A stretch of DNA of 45,709 nucleotides from Oehlia diaphana (lineage: Eukaryota; Glomeromycota; Glomeromycetes; Glomerales; Glomeraceae): positions 7,597-53,305 of the forward strand of contig QZLH01000045.1 in NCBI GenBank assembly GCA_003833135.1. The letters run 5' to 3'. Made by a program: the position numbers and the translations under genes. Position 1 is the stretch's first letter. Every line of letters starts with the position of its first letter. Under the pieces are notes generated by a model, which had not been told where the DNA came from, did not search any database, and worked only from the letters and a program-made list of their open reading frames with translations. Positions 21,030 through 31,529 of the stretch are shown piece after piece.

Positions 21030-22480
21030 CTCAAGTAAATCCCAAAGCAATTTCTGGTTTCAAAGCATGCTTTTTCTTGATCTTTGAGTTAACAGAGATC
21101 ATGTTTATTTAATGAGGATTCGTTAATGAACAGGTCTAAGTAGAATATTAGCAATTGCTTGGGGTCATTTGATGACTTTGTCTCATTCAAAACTCCAGGA
21201 ATAAGAAAGAAGCTTATTCTTATAATATAGTCTTTTAACAGTGAATTATGACTAGATAAAATATAATTATTAGAATTATCGAAGTTAGTAATTTTCACAT
21301 GAAATGTATTATACAAGTTTTTTGTTCTGATAAATGATCATTTTTCTAGTTTTTATTTAATAAATTGTTTTTTTTTTTAACTATTTCAAGACACATGATT
21401 CCACGTGTCATTTAGAACACGTGAAGCCCATGGTTGACGTGGCTAAAATTAAAATTAATTCTGCGCCTACCTGTTTTTGTTACCAAAATAAGTAATTATT
21501 TCTATATCAAAGTTGTGATACTAGAAAATAAATGACAATTCACATGACAACTAAATACAAATAACTTGATTTCAGCTTAATTTAAAATACATTTCATCCG
21601 AATGAGTAAAAATCATCTGAAAAAATTTAAAATTTTATAAAAATTACGGGAACAAAAATTACGCCAAGGACAGGGGAAGAAGTAAAGATATGATTATGCA
21701 TACTATGGTCATGAGAACCATTTGAAAATAATATGCATAGTATTAACTCATTTTAATTGCGGAATCTCTAATTCAGGTTAAAACAATGTTTTTTTATCAA
21801 TCATTGCCTTATCATCGGATAAGATATATTTTTTTAAACGAATTTTTTACCGTATGTACAAAGAATATTCACAGAAACATGGATGATAATTTTCTGGATT
21901 ATCCGGAGTATAAACTAATAAACTCCTCTCATGCTAATTACTAATTAGTATTCGCTCTTTAAATTTTCCGTTTTGGGCTTGACAATGAATATATTTTAAG
22001 AATCATTTCTTTTGGACATGTATTTTTTTTCTTTGCCTTGAATATTTTATTTCCTCTAAAATAGATTCTTTGAATATTGCATTTTTTTTTAATGTCTTGA
22101 TTTTTAAGCGTATTATTATTATTCGTTATCAGTATAATAAAAAAACAAGTCTAAAACCGGTTTAGAATATATTTAGTCTTCATAATAAAATTCATTGATA
22201 TGTGAGAGATATGCAGGATAATATGCTATAACTTAAAAAAGTTGTTAATTTTTAGAAATTATTAAAAGATTTTCGCTGCGCCAATACATATATATATATT
22301 GTGAAACATTTTCTCAATATTTATGGACAAGTTGTAAAAAATATTTTCACACGGAATTTGAAATATGTAACATAATTTACATAAATAGTTAATTAAATAA
22401 ATTATGTTACATTTTGAGAAATTGGTTACGTACTTACTTACGTACGCAACTTGATATGTGATAAACTTTGAATAAAACTA
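21030..22480. other. Intergenic, two close CACGTG boxes
   Basis: No supported gene. The 21089-21316 minus frame is unrecognised. At 21400-21425 two CACGTG sites lie 16 bp apart (CCACGTGTCA and AACACGTGAA) beside ACACATGATT. TTATGCATACTATGG and ATATGCATAGTATT (21693-21745) form a weak inverted repeat. Confidence 0.5.
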
Positions 22481-22482
22481 TA

Positions 22483-22676
22483 CACTCGACCCCCTTTATA
22501 GTCACACCCCTCAAAAAAATGTGCTATTGCTATTGTTATTATAAAAAGTCATATGGTGTGACTATGGTGTGACTATAGAGGAGAGTTTCCAATATGTTTA
22601 TTAGTACATTGGGAAAAATATGGTGTGCTTATTTTATATGTGATTATACAGGGGTGACTATATAGGGGGTTGACTG
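22483..22676. mobile_element. Pogo/Tc1-like MITE, 194 bp
   Basis: The TIRs are CACTCGACCCCCTTTATAGT and, reverse-complemented, CAGTCAACCCCCTATATAGT, then CAC. TA flanks it on both sides (22481-22482, 22677-22678). A CAGTCRACC start with TA duplication is typical of pogo/Tc1-superfamily ends. Internal TGGTGTGACTA repeats are present. No transposase. Confidence 0.88.
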
Positions 22677-22787
22677 TATATATATATAACTGCATATATA
22701 TTATCTATATATGCAAAAATTTAAAAATTAAAAATTTTCATCTTTACTTTTTGATATCGTATTTTTATACGTATAGAAACTTTTAAG

Positions 22788-22974
22788 TAGTGATGCCGAC
22801 TTAACTTTTAATATGCTGTAATGTTTAAAATGTAAAATTAAAATAATGTAAATTTTTTTCTTTTACATGAATCTTAGTAATAAACTATTATTGAACTTTA
22901 TTAAAACCTATTGAAACTAAAACACTAAATGACAAAACCGTTTATTATTTAACTCCAGTTAAGTCGGCACACTA
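22788..22974. mobile_element. 187-bp MITE with TAGTG termini
   Basis: The inverted ends are TAGTGATGCCGACTTAACT and TAGTGTGCCGACTTAACT. The TAGTG start suggests the hAT superfamily, but the flanks (CTTTTAAG, TTCCTTTC) are not a duplication, so the class is uncertain. Confidence 0.65.
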
Positions 22975-23353
22975 TTCCTTTCCACCCCTTCTTTTCTCCT
23001 TCAAAATGCCTTTTTTTTTTGAAAAAAAAAAAAGTTCGGAGGAGCTTCTTTTGTACACATTCGTGCAAAATGTAAATAATTTCCTAAATATTGTGATAAA
23101 ATAATATTAAGGGAGATCCGATATCCAGCTGCAAAGGATACAAATAATTCAAATTTAAATTTTCTTGAATGGTTAAATTTTTATTTATGATATGAAGAAG
23201 TTTTCTTTTAGAAGATCGATATTATTTCTTTAAAGTTTAATTGTTTATAATGTAATAATTAATAAGCCATATAACACACTTATTATACACTTCATTATTA
23301 ATATTATAAAAGTGAGGTTAAAAAATTCCTAAAAGTTAGGAGAAACACCGCAA

Positions 23354-24050
23354 TAACTGAAACAGAAGAATTTAATCATCCTACAAACCTATGAGAGGTT
23401 TCATAAGGATCCAGCATAGAGAAAGGTATGATTGTAAAGAAATAACTTTAAATTTTTTCTTTGCTGAACTTCTTTTTTTTTTTTACAATCGTTTAATTTT
23501 TTTTTTTTAGACATCCTCAACAGCTAGTCTTACCGCTTCTTACAATTGATCACATGATTTTGGTCGAAATGAAGACACCAATTGAAATGAAGTAATTTCA
23601 ATGATCGATTGTGATGAAGCAGGTAAATATTATTTTATGTTAATCAGGTAAATCATATTTTATATTTATAAATATTTACTTTTACTTTAGGAATTAAGAT
23701 AATTGGATGTTCTCTATGCTTTATGGCGTGTCCTGTATCTACCAAATCGCTGATTAATTCTCAGGATCATGTTCATACAAAATCAGTGGATCAGTATCAG
23801 TATAGTAGGTAATAAATATATCAACTTTAATTTATCTAAAATTAATCAAACCCATTTGCAATTTTATTAAATTAAACTTCTACCCACTTCCTCAGGATTT
23901 GATGGTAAAAGTGTCATAGGCAATGACAAATTTTATACCATACCAATGAAGTTCATTTGCAACCACTCTATCATGTCTCCAATCAACCGTGGATTCTCAT
24001 GCTAGGGAATCATTTTGTGAAAGTAGAAGTTGTGCAAATTACTTGCAAAA
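23354..24050 (+). pseudogene. Candidate multi-exon gene relic, unknown family
   Basis: Three intron-like gaps with GT and AG borders separate open stretches. Donor AAAG/GTATGA at about 23426 joins acceptor TTTTTTTAG/ACATCC at 23510. Donor GCAG/GTAAAT at about 23621 joins acceptor TACTTTAG/GAATTAAG at about 23692. Donor GTAG/GTAATA at about 23810 joins acceptor TTCCTCAG/GATTTG. Across the second intron the frame reads VISMIDCDEAG then IKIIGCSLCFMACPVSTKS. The last piece reads GFDGKSVIGNDKFYTIPMKF and ICNHSIMSPINRG but in another frame. TGA codons interrupt exon 2. I do not recognise the family. It could be a decayed gene or a mis-read. Confidence 0.4.
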
Positions 24051-24497
24051 AAAAAACAACCATATAATATTAAAAGAAAAATCAAAAAGAATAACCGAGT
24101 ATTTAAAGGTTAAAAAATTATATAACAAAGTTTATATAAATCATGTGATTTTACATTACGTGAGTTTTTTTAGGAAGAAACAAATATTTGTCATTCTTCT
24201 ATTTGTATTTTTATATTATTAATTTTTATGTTAATTAAGATATTTAAGATCATAAATTCCAATTAAGAATATTATTAAACTATGAAAACTATGAATAATA
24301 AATATTTAACGTATTTTAAAAATTAAAAAGTGGTAAAAAATTTATTTTTTTTTTTAATTGGTATAATTTAGTGATACGTACAGTATGGTTCACAATATCA
24401 AATTTTTCTAGAAATTTTTCTAGTATAATTATCCTCCCAATGAATCAAAGAGCATCCCTACGTGAACGAAAATAATCTGAAAGACGCAGTAAGAATG

Positions 24498-24552
24498 CGC
24501 AGCTAGCGGATGTAAATCGCTCTGTAACAACGTGACTCTGGTTTGAATCCAC
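24498..24552 (+). ncRNA. tRNA-like Pol III promoter, SINE or tRNA relic
   Basis: GGTTTGAATCC (24540-24550) matches a Pol III B box with one change from GGTTCGAATCC. It is flanked by TCT and CACA that pair as a T arm with one mismatch. Upstream, AGCG-GATGTAAAT-CGCT (24505-24521) forms a perfect 4-bp D-arm-like stem. The middle region does not fold into a normal anticodon arm and no 7-bp acceptor stem is visible, so this is not an intact tRNA. TTTTT at about 24602 could terminate transcription. Confidence 0.3.
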
Positions 24553-24559
24553 AAAATCA

Positions 24560-26413
24560 TATAAATATTAATAAAGGCTAAATAATTTATTATATAGAAC
24601 CTTTTTATATATGAAATATTCTGCGCAAACTTTAAAATCTTTATTAGAATAACTAATTAGAATATATAGCGTTCGTTTAATCATAAAAACGCAATCTAGA
24701 TCATTGTTTGAATATCGAGAAAAAGAATATACGTACCGATAATTGTATGTACTGATAAATTTCCCATGCCCATTTCACTTGATCTCATTTATATATAATT
24801 CTCGCGATGTAACAATTGTAACATACGATACTTTTCTTTGTCTGATTGTCTCTTTATAATAGTGTACCGACCGATATTTTAAGGTTCATTAATATTATTT
24901 GGTCGACACTTTAACGATTTGGCTGATATAGCTCTCGCATGTTATGACATAATGTGGGTTTCGGATCTCATATTAAATTTGACATTTTATTAAGAAATTC
25001 TCTTCGATATTTGTGGACTTACTGTATAAAGTATCCTTTATCCAATTTTGATCTTTAGCAATTCCTATTTTGTATCATTAGATTCGCGAAGTACTAAGAT
25101 CAATACGAGAAATAAAGATATTATGACATCTATTAAAAGATTTCTTTTTAAGATATTTATTAGCCAAATTATCATAAATTGCAAATAATTATCATAAATT
25201 GCAAATAAAATTCCATCTATCAACGCTAGAGACGCGAAACTAATATTTCTTTTGTTTTGTCTATTTAATATAACTATATAAAAATCTCCGTTAAAACTGA
25301 TCTGTACGTCTAAAAGTGAAAATTTTCAGGTGACACGACTGTCACGTGATTGCAATAGTAATTTTTAATAGCCGTAAAGAAATTTTTAAAATTTCAAGAT
25401 ATAAAATATTTAAAAAAAAAATTATTTGAAAAAAAGTATCGCCCCATTTTTTGTGAGAAATTATTCATTATTGACCATTATCTTTGATAAGATACTTTAT
25501 TTTGGTTAGGTTGATTTATTTTATTTTATTTTTTTTTTAAAAAAAATATATCTAAATATAAGATGACAGATGAACAATTCAAACGCCAATATACATTTGA
25601 TTGTTCCAAAAATATAACATGATTTTTTATATTTTAAAGAATAAATTATTAATCGGAATCTTTTAGAATCATAGAACCACATTAACAATAAAATTCTCAT
25701 GACATATTTTGTGTATGCTTATAAATTCATTATATAACTATTACAAAATCATTTAAAATATTTCTTATCATGTTTCACATATTATTTATATATTTAAATT
25801 AATTGTTACATAATTTGATTTAAAAAAATTTAAAAATAAATATTATAATAACGACATAAAAAGGGTTTTATTGATCTTATTCATTATTCCTTTTATAGAA
25901 TTTTATTACTATAATAAGTTTAATTCAATATGCTTTATTGTTTTTTTGCATTTTTTGTTTAATTCTATTTAGTAGTCTTTAACATACACGTTCAAAAGCG
26001 AAAAAGGAAACACGACATTACGTGTTTTGGCCAAAATTACGAACCAAGAATTATGAAATTATGTCACGGGTTTTGGCGCTTTAAGATCATCCACGGGCAC
26101 GTGATCGGATTTCTAAAAAATTTTTATTATGATATACCGCGCCGGTGCCCGTCAAATATGTATATTATAAATCATATTTAAATTTAAAGTTATGATGGAA
26201 TATAAAACACAGATCAATTAATAATGCGTGGCAAAAGCCGCCAATAAAATTTTTTATAGTATAAACTTTCACTAAATTTTTTTTTCTTTCTTTTTTTTTA
26301 ACGAACCGTCTTAAAGAAAGTTATATTTATTTCTTATTTGTCCTCATATATTTATATATCGAGATTTAAAATATAAAGTATTTCTTCATGATTTACCAAA
26401 GATACATATTTAA
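24560..26413. other. Intergenic, small repeats and E-boxes
   Basis: Contents are a 20-bp tandem duplication (AATTATCATAAATTGCAAAT, about 25169-25208), GTCACGTGAT at 25341-25350 and GGGCACGTGATC at 26095-26106. The latter lies in a short inverted repeat (ACGGGCAC near 26093 and GTGCCCGT near 26146). T10A8 is at 25529-25546. The segment 25500-25960 is a diverged relative of 29460-29760 (GATGACAGATGA, AACGCCAAT, TTCTCATGACA in both). No gene is supported. Confidence 0.55.
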
Positions 26414-27260
26414 CCACAGATTGGATTGAAGCACTCTAAAAATAGACTAGATTTATTTATCGAAATTTAAATTAAAATAGACGGTAATTCTTTCATTCCC
26501 CAGATTCGTCAATGGGATTGGATTGGGGCTAAGCATCCTAAAATAAAATAGGTCGGATAGGATGAACCATTGGATTAAATGAAGCATCCTAAAATAAACT
26601 AGATTTATTTATTGAAATTTTAAAGTAAACAGTAAAGGTATACATTGTTTTTATTTTTACAGATTTGACAATGGAATTGGATTGGATTTAAGAATCCTAA
26701 AAATGGACTAGGTTAGATAATATTATTTGAATAGAATTATCAGGGATTTAATTTTAAATGATTTTAATAATTTAAGGGGCAATGCAATATGTGCGATAAT
26801 ACGATAATACGATCATATGTAATGATTGAAGTAGTACTATTCGGATAATAATATAAAAAAAGATACACATTGACTACTGTAGATTAATCAATCGAAATTT
26901 AAAATAGACTGTATGATCCACCATTGTACTTTTTTTCTCCAGATTCGAAAATGGGATTGGATTGGGGCTAAGCAAAATAGACTAGATCAGATAGTAATAT
27001 TATTATTTGATGATCTAGATACACATGTTGACCACATATTGACCATTGGATTGAATGAAACATCTTAAAATAGACTAAAGTAGACAGTAATGGTATACAT
27101 TGTTTTTATTTTTTCAGGTTCGATAATGATGGATTGGATTTAAGTATTCTAAAAATGGATTAGGTCGGTCATTGATATTATGATTTCAATAATATAAGGG
27201 GCAATGCAATATGTGCGATTATACGATCATATGCAATGATTATGCGGATAATAATGTAAA
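26414..27260. repeat. Higher-order tandem duplication, ~430-bp period
   Basis: Each large unit has two related subunits and a tail. The subunit contains ATTGGATTGAATGAAGCATC, CTAAAATAGACTAGATT, GGTATACATTGTTTTTATTT and CAGATTCGACAATGGGATTG, at about 26414, 26560, 26880 and 27040. The tail contains AAGGGGCAATGCAATATGTG and ACGATCATATG, at 26774 and 27196, followed by CGGATAATAATRTAAAAAA. Copies are diverged, so the duplication is old. It ends about 140 bp before the TATA box of the SANT/Myb-like gene. Confidence 0.85.
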
Positions 27261-27400
27261 AAAGGCAACGACACAAAGAGATATTAAAGCTAAAGCGATA
27301 ACAAACATTGTCGTGTAATATTGATCTCAATTATTATTTTTTTATATTATCTTGTATTTGGATTGATCCTTATTATTGTTTTTTATTTTGAATCCCTCCT

Positions 27401-27408
27401 TATATAAA
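27401..27408 (+). promoter_or_regulatory. TATA box of the SANT/Myb-like gene
   Basis: TATATAAA lies 91 bp upstream of the chosen ATG (27499) in the unique segment between the tandem repeats and the first exon. Spacing suits a 5' leader of about 60 nt. Confidence 0.6.
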
Positions 27409-27498
27409 CCGCATTATTTTGACGAGGAAATTTCAAAATTTTTTAAATTTTTTTTATCATTTTTGAAATAATTTATTAATAATCAACGAGAAATAAAA

Positions 27499-28052
27499 AT
27501 GTGCAAATTCGGTCTTGAAGTAAATAGATTTATTATTGTTTTTTTTTTTAAAAAAAAAAATATCAAATATTTTTAACAAGGCGTTGTTTCTCTTGTAGGA
27601 AAATAATCGTATCAGACATTCCGTGAGAATGTATGGACATTTGGATGATTGTTTTATAAGGATTAGCAAGATATTGCCGCAATACACACCAGAACAAATT
27701 GAAAACCAGTAAGTAAACAAAATATTTGTGCATATTCTTTTTTTTTCTTTAGGACAAAACTTTAATATTTTTTTAAAAATTTTAAACCTTAGTTATAAAA
27801 AATACCTTGACGAAGAAGGTAAATAAAACAGACCTCTTTAATATTTTTTTTTTTTAAAAAAAAAATTAATTCTAACCCATCTTTTATTTTTTAGCCCCGC
27901 CGATAAATTATGAACGTATTTTTGAAACATATGAAAAGCTTCAAGCGATAAATATTAAGAATGAACGATTGCGGAAATTAGTATTTATATGTCAAGAATT
28001 TTATTTTTCATTGAAAAAGTCTGTAGAACAGAAAATTCAGATTTACATTTAA
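27499..28052 (+). CDS. Small SANT/Myb-like DNA-binding protein, four exons
   Basis: Exons 27499-27519, 27599-27708, 27793-27818 and 27895-28052 join in frame to 104 residues. Introns of 79, 84 and 76 nt all have GT-AG borders (GTAAAT/TTGTAG, GTAAGT/CCTTAG, GTAAAT/TTTTAG) in phases 0, 2 and 1. The first half is one SANT/Myb-type repeat: FGLEENNRIRHSVRMYG, then CFIRISKILPQ, then YTPEQIENHYKKYLD as the likely recognition helix, with aromatic residues where Myb repeats have tryptophans. The second half is a charged helical tail (NYERIFETYEKLQAINIKN, LRKLVFICQEFYFSL) that could dimerise. A nuclear DNA-binding role is inferred from the fold only. A TAA two codons upstream and the TATA box support this start. 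Introns 1 and 3 each contain a T/A homopolymer palindrome. An alternative acceptor in intron 2 is at 27753. Confidence 0.75.
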
Positions 28053-28490
28053 TTATTTTCTTGATGAGATTAATTAATAATTCATTGTTTGTTATCTGAC
28101 TTATATAATTTATCTTTGAAATTTCAAATAATTTTATTAAAAGTTACTTAAAACTAAAATGTATATATATATAATAAAACTTAACATTTGAAAAAAAAAA
28201 AAATTCATAAATATTTTAAAATTTTTCAATTCACGAATACTAATTTTATGTATATTTGCCAGATTTTTTTTTAAAAAAAAATCCCTTAATATCGGAATCC
28301 GGCTCATTTTTTCCTGCATCATCGAAGAATTACTTAAAAATATATATATATATATATATATAATTCGTTCTTGTAACTTGTAAGACCAAATTTAAAATTA
28401 ATATTGATAATGTATTATTATATTTGCAATTATTTAAAAACAAATGGATAGACATCTGCAACTTATTTTGTTGTTTCTCCATAAATTCAA
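28053..28490. other. 3' flank of the SANT/Myb-like gene
   Basis: Very AT-rich, with T9A9 at 28264-28281 and an (AT)n run at about 28341-28362. The minus-strand frame at 28137-28322 crosses poly-T and is not supported as a gene. Confidence 0.5.
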
Positions 28491-28760
28491 TTATTTATTC
28501 AAATATTTGGCTAACATGATAGCAGTAGTACAGTAGTGTAGTCTCCGGAAAGATGGTTTATTGATTTTGTATCTTTTTCTTTTATAAACTCGTCGACGTT
28601 TTAGAAAGTAAATACGATGTTGTCGGCAATGATCGATTTGCTTGACATTGTGAAGATGAAATTTAAGGCGTTTTAAATGAGAAATGAGAGAAATATAAGG
28701 CTGAGTAAATGAAATATCTAGATTCTCGTAACTGGCCCGCGTCAATTTTTGCGTCCGCAT
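28491..28760 (-). CDS. Hypothetical basic 89-residue ORF
   Basis: A single-exon frame starts at ATG 28760 and ends at TAA. It is less AT-biased than its flanks. The protein is strongly basic (HRIYFLKRRRVYKRKRYK) and has ENLDISFTQPYISLISHLK near the N terminus. No family, signal peptide or membrane segment is recognised. It lies tail-to-tail with the SANT/Myb-like gene. Chance is possible given the length. Confidence 0.3.
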   Translation of the reverse strand: MRTQKLTRASYENLDISFTQPYISLISHLKRLKFHLHNVKQIDHCRQHRIYFLKRRRVYKRKRYKINKPSFRRLHYCTTAIMLAKYLNK

Positions 28761-30640
28761 ACATCTAAAAAATTTATTTGTCCGGCCTAAGTAAATATTT
28801 TATTTATTAATAGAACATGAAGGCCTAAATACGCCAAAAAATGTGGTATTAAATAACAAATTTTGTGAACTAATACAATTTTTTTTGGTTTTGTTTAATA
28901 ATTCCTAATCATTTCCCTAAATGGAATTATTTTTCTAAAAATATTTTTTTTGTTACAAATAGCAATCATAAATATAATATTTAATAAATATATTCATTAT
29001 TTTCTTTTTTAAGGAAAAAAAGCTAAGAATATAATGATAATAATAAATGATAATAAAATAATTGGTGCATCAAAGGTGCATCAAATGAATTTTATTCGTC
29101 AAAAAAATTTATCGAAACACAAAATTTTGTGATCACTCTGGAAAAAAATCATTTCTGCGGTCCTATTATATTAGGTTTAGATAGAATATACCAAATTAGG
29201 CTTATCGAAAAATATATGTAGTACAGTATTATCAGCTAGTTTAAAATTTCACGGTAAAAAAAAAGAAAATTTTCATATACAAATACTCTACAAAATTTTA
29301 TAAAAAATATTTTTCAAGAATAATTTTTTTTTTTTTATTTTTTTTTTTTTTTGTCATTTTCTTTATTTATTTTCTAATTTTTTTTTTTAAAAAAAAAAAG
29401 AAATAAAATACTTATTACTTTGATAATTATTTATTTAAACTAAAAAAAAAAAAAGAATATTTTATTTTATTTTTTTTTTTTTAAACAAAAGATGCCAGAT
29501 GACCATTTCTGAAACGCCAATGTGCATTAGATTCTTCTTAAATGTAATCATTTATAGTTGTTCATTTAAAACCTGATGGAATCAAATAATAAATCCGATT
29601 TTTTTAAAGTTCTCATGACACTTTTCTATTCGTTAGAAATCATGCGAAATATTCTCATGCATGTAAATAATCCTTAAATCGCTATTCATTTTTTTTTCAT
29701 TTTTTGTTCTTTTTGACGGAAGAATTGCATAAAATACTCCTTTATAAGTTGCATTTGATACGGATTGATCCTTATCAATGATGATCTGCGATTCTGCGAT
29801 TGCTATTATGTCCCTCTTTTGGCAGTCATATTTTCTTTTTTTGGTTTTATTGATTTTTAATTTTCCCCTTATGTTTAGGAGAAAAAAAAAATGTTTATGA
29901 TAATGACGAGTTAAATAATATTATTAAGACAAATCATATTATCAAGACGCGACGGTGATGTGACCATTTATCACAGTATATAGTATATCCAAGAATTATT
30001 GAAATATATTCAAATATATATTATTTTTTTAAATATTTTATTAAGCGTCATAACAATATTTTCAAATAAAAAAATCTAATCCGCTTGTACTGTACCTGAA
30101 ATTGGATCGTATTCGTATAATATACGTATATAATATAAATTAATTTACAATAATTACAATAATAATATAATTTATACTATTTTATTTGAGAGTAGTTAAA
30201 CCATTTTTGAAGTATGATATTTGTGACACATTCTTTATCTACGATATGAATATCACATTAATGTATATATTCACTTGATTGTATGTAGATCCGCGTGATG
30301 TAATTGCTATCAAATAATGAAAATCTATTTTAAATTTTTTAAATTTTTACGTGATTCCTGATCAATTTTTTGGGCAAAAATTTACAATATTATTTATATT
30401 GAATGTGATGTTAATTTATAATCCATATTATATACGAGAAAATGAAATTTAAATAAAGAACTCGGGAGTCTTCAATTGCATAACTTTGAAATGATTAGCC
30501 ATTTTCTTAAATGTATTTTCGAGATGCAATCACGGGACAAAATTATCATTTATTTAAAACGAAAAAAAATATTAAAAAAGAAAATTTTATTTTTTTTGTT
30601 TATTTTTTAATTGTTATAGATTAAATTATACATGATAGTG
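28761..30640. other. Intergenic; diverged copy of 25.5-kb and promoter sequences
   Basis: 29460-29760 resembles 25500-25960, and 29763-29820 (GGATTGATCCTTAT, then TGTCCCTC) resembles the promoter of the SANT/Myb-like gene (GGATTGATCCTTAT at 27360, then AATCCCTCC). This suggests an old duplication of the locus whose coding part is lost. T11A11 is at 29378-29399. GGTGCATCAAA is tandemly doubled near 29065. No gene is supported. Confidence 0.5.
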
Positions 30641-31260
30641 GTGAACAATTAAAGAAAGTGGATTATGAAAGAAATGGACCTTAATAAATGAAATTAATTT
30701 AAAAGGGAAAAACAAAAGAGAGGGGAAAAGGAGAAGACGAAAAAAGGGAAAGGGGAAGAACGAAAAAAAAGGAAAAGGGAAAAATGAAGAGAGAAAAAAG
30801 GTGAAGTTTAATTCCATGGAAGTTAATTATATTATCATGATAAATGTATAAATTATTTAATTTTCAGTGGTTTGATAAACCAGATAAGGTATTGTTGGTC
30901 CTTCTCTTAGGAATGATACATAAACTCTCCAATACAAATCGCCTATAACTCACGACTTTTAAATTTTCATAGAATTAATTCAATAAAAGATCCAAATCTT
31001 CAATATTGTTGTCCCATTATATTTTAATAAAATTAAAAGAAAGGAGCGTATAGGAAAAACAAAACCAAATGGATATTTGGTATTATTAGTCCATTTTTTT
31101 TTAAATAAATTAATTTATTTGATTTATAATAATGAAATGGGAAGACGAAAAAAGGGAAAGGGGAAGAAAGGAACGTGTAAGGAAAAACAAAACCAAATAG
31201 ATATTTGGTATTGTTGGTCCATTTTTTTTTTAATAAACAAATTTTATTTGTTTCAATAAT
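30641..31260. repeat. Purine-rich tract and 128-bp tandem duplication
   Basis: 30700-30800 and 31140-31170 are GA-rich (AAAAGGGAAAGGGGAAGAA). GGAAAAACAAAACCAAAT with ATATTTGGTATT and GTCCATTTTTTTTT occurs at 31053 and 31181, a 128-bp step. CCAAATGGATATTTGG within it is almost self-complementary. Overlapping frames on both strands (30626-30817, 31033-31521, 31077-31259) follow this low-complexity DNA and are not supported. Confidence 0.75.
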
Positions 31261-31318
31261 ATTTATATTAATGAAATTAAAAGTATAAATAATGAATGAG
31301 AAGGTTACCAATTTTGAC

Positions 31319-31445
31319 CAGAGGACAAAAGGTCTCGAAGTAGGTCCTGGGCCAGCGAGAAGGATCGTCAGGTCAGCTCCAGGTTCTTGAAGAACAGGGA
31401 AAAAGTGCGAGTACTGAGGACGCGGAACCGGAGCGTGAAAATATA
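31319..31445. other. GC-rich island of unknown origin
   Basis: About 50% GC in a ~25% GC environment. It contains GTAGGTCCTGGGCCAGC, CAGGTCAGCTCCAGG and GGACGCGGAACCGG. The GGTCC/GGACC flavour recalls the subterminal zones of the hAT element at 19557-20497, so it may be a piece of a related element. It is also open on the minus strand (HAPVPRPQYSHFF), without recognisable homology. Confidence 0.4.
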
Positions 31446-31529
31446 GTTGAATATAACTATCTATTGAATAATTTTGAGAATTTTTGGAGCGAGAATAATT
31501 ATTGAGAGTATAAATGTTCATGTTTGGTT

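Noticed and set aside
23989..24222. 77-codon frame
   Set aside because: It uses a non-ATG start and ends in low-complexity sequence. The better reading of the upstream part is in another frame.
24498..24552. Functional tRNA gene
   Set aside because: No acceptor stem or anticodon arm can be drawn; kept only as a tRNA-like relic.
28341..28362. (AT)n run as an origin or promoter
   Set aside because: A simple dinucleotide repeat with no further evidence.
31033..31521. 162-codon minus-strand frame, the longest non-transposon frame besides the secreted protein
   Set aside because: It crosses a tandem duplication, purine-rich low-complexity DNA and a GC island. The protein has no coherent domain.
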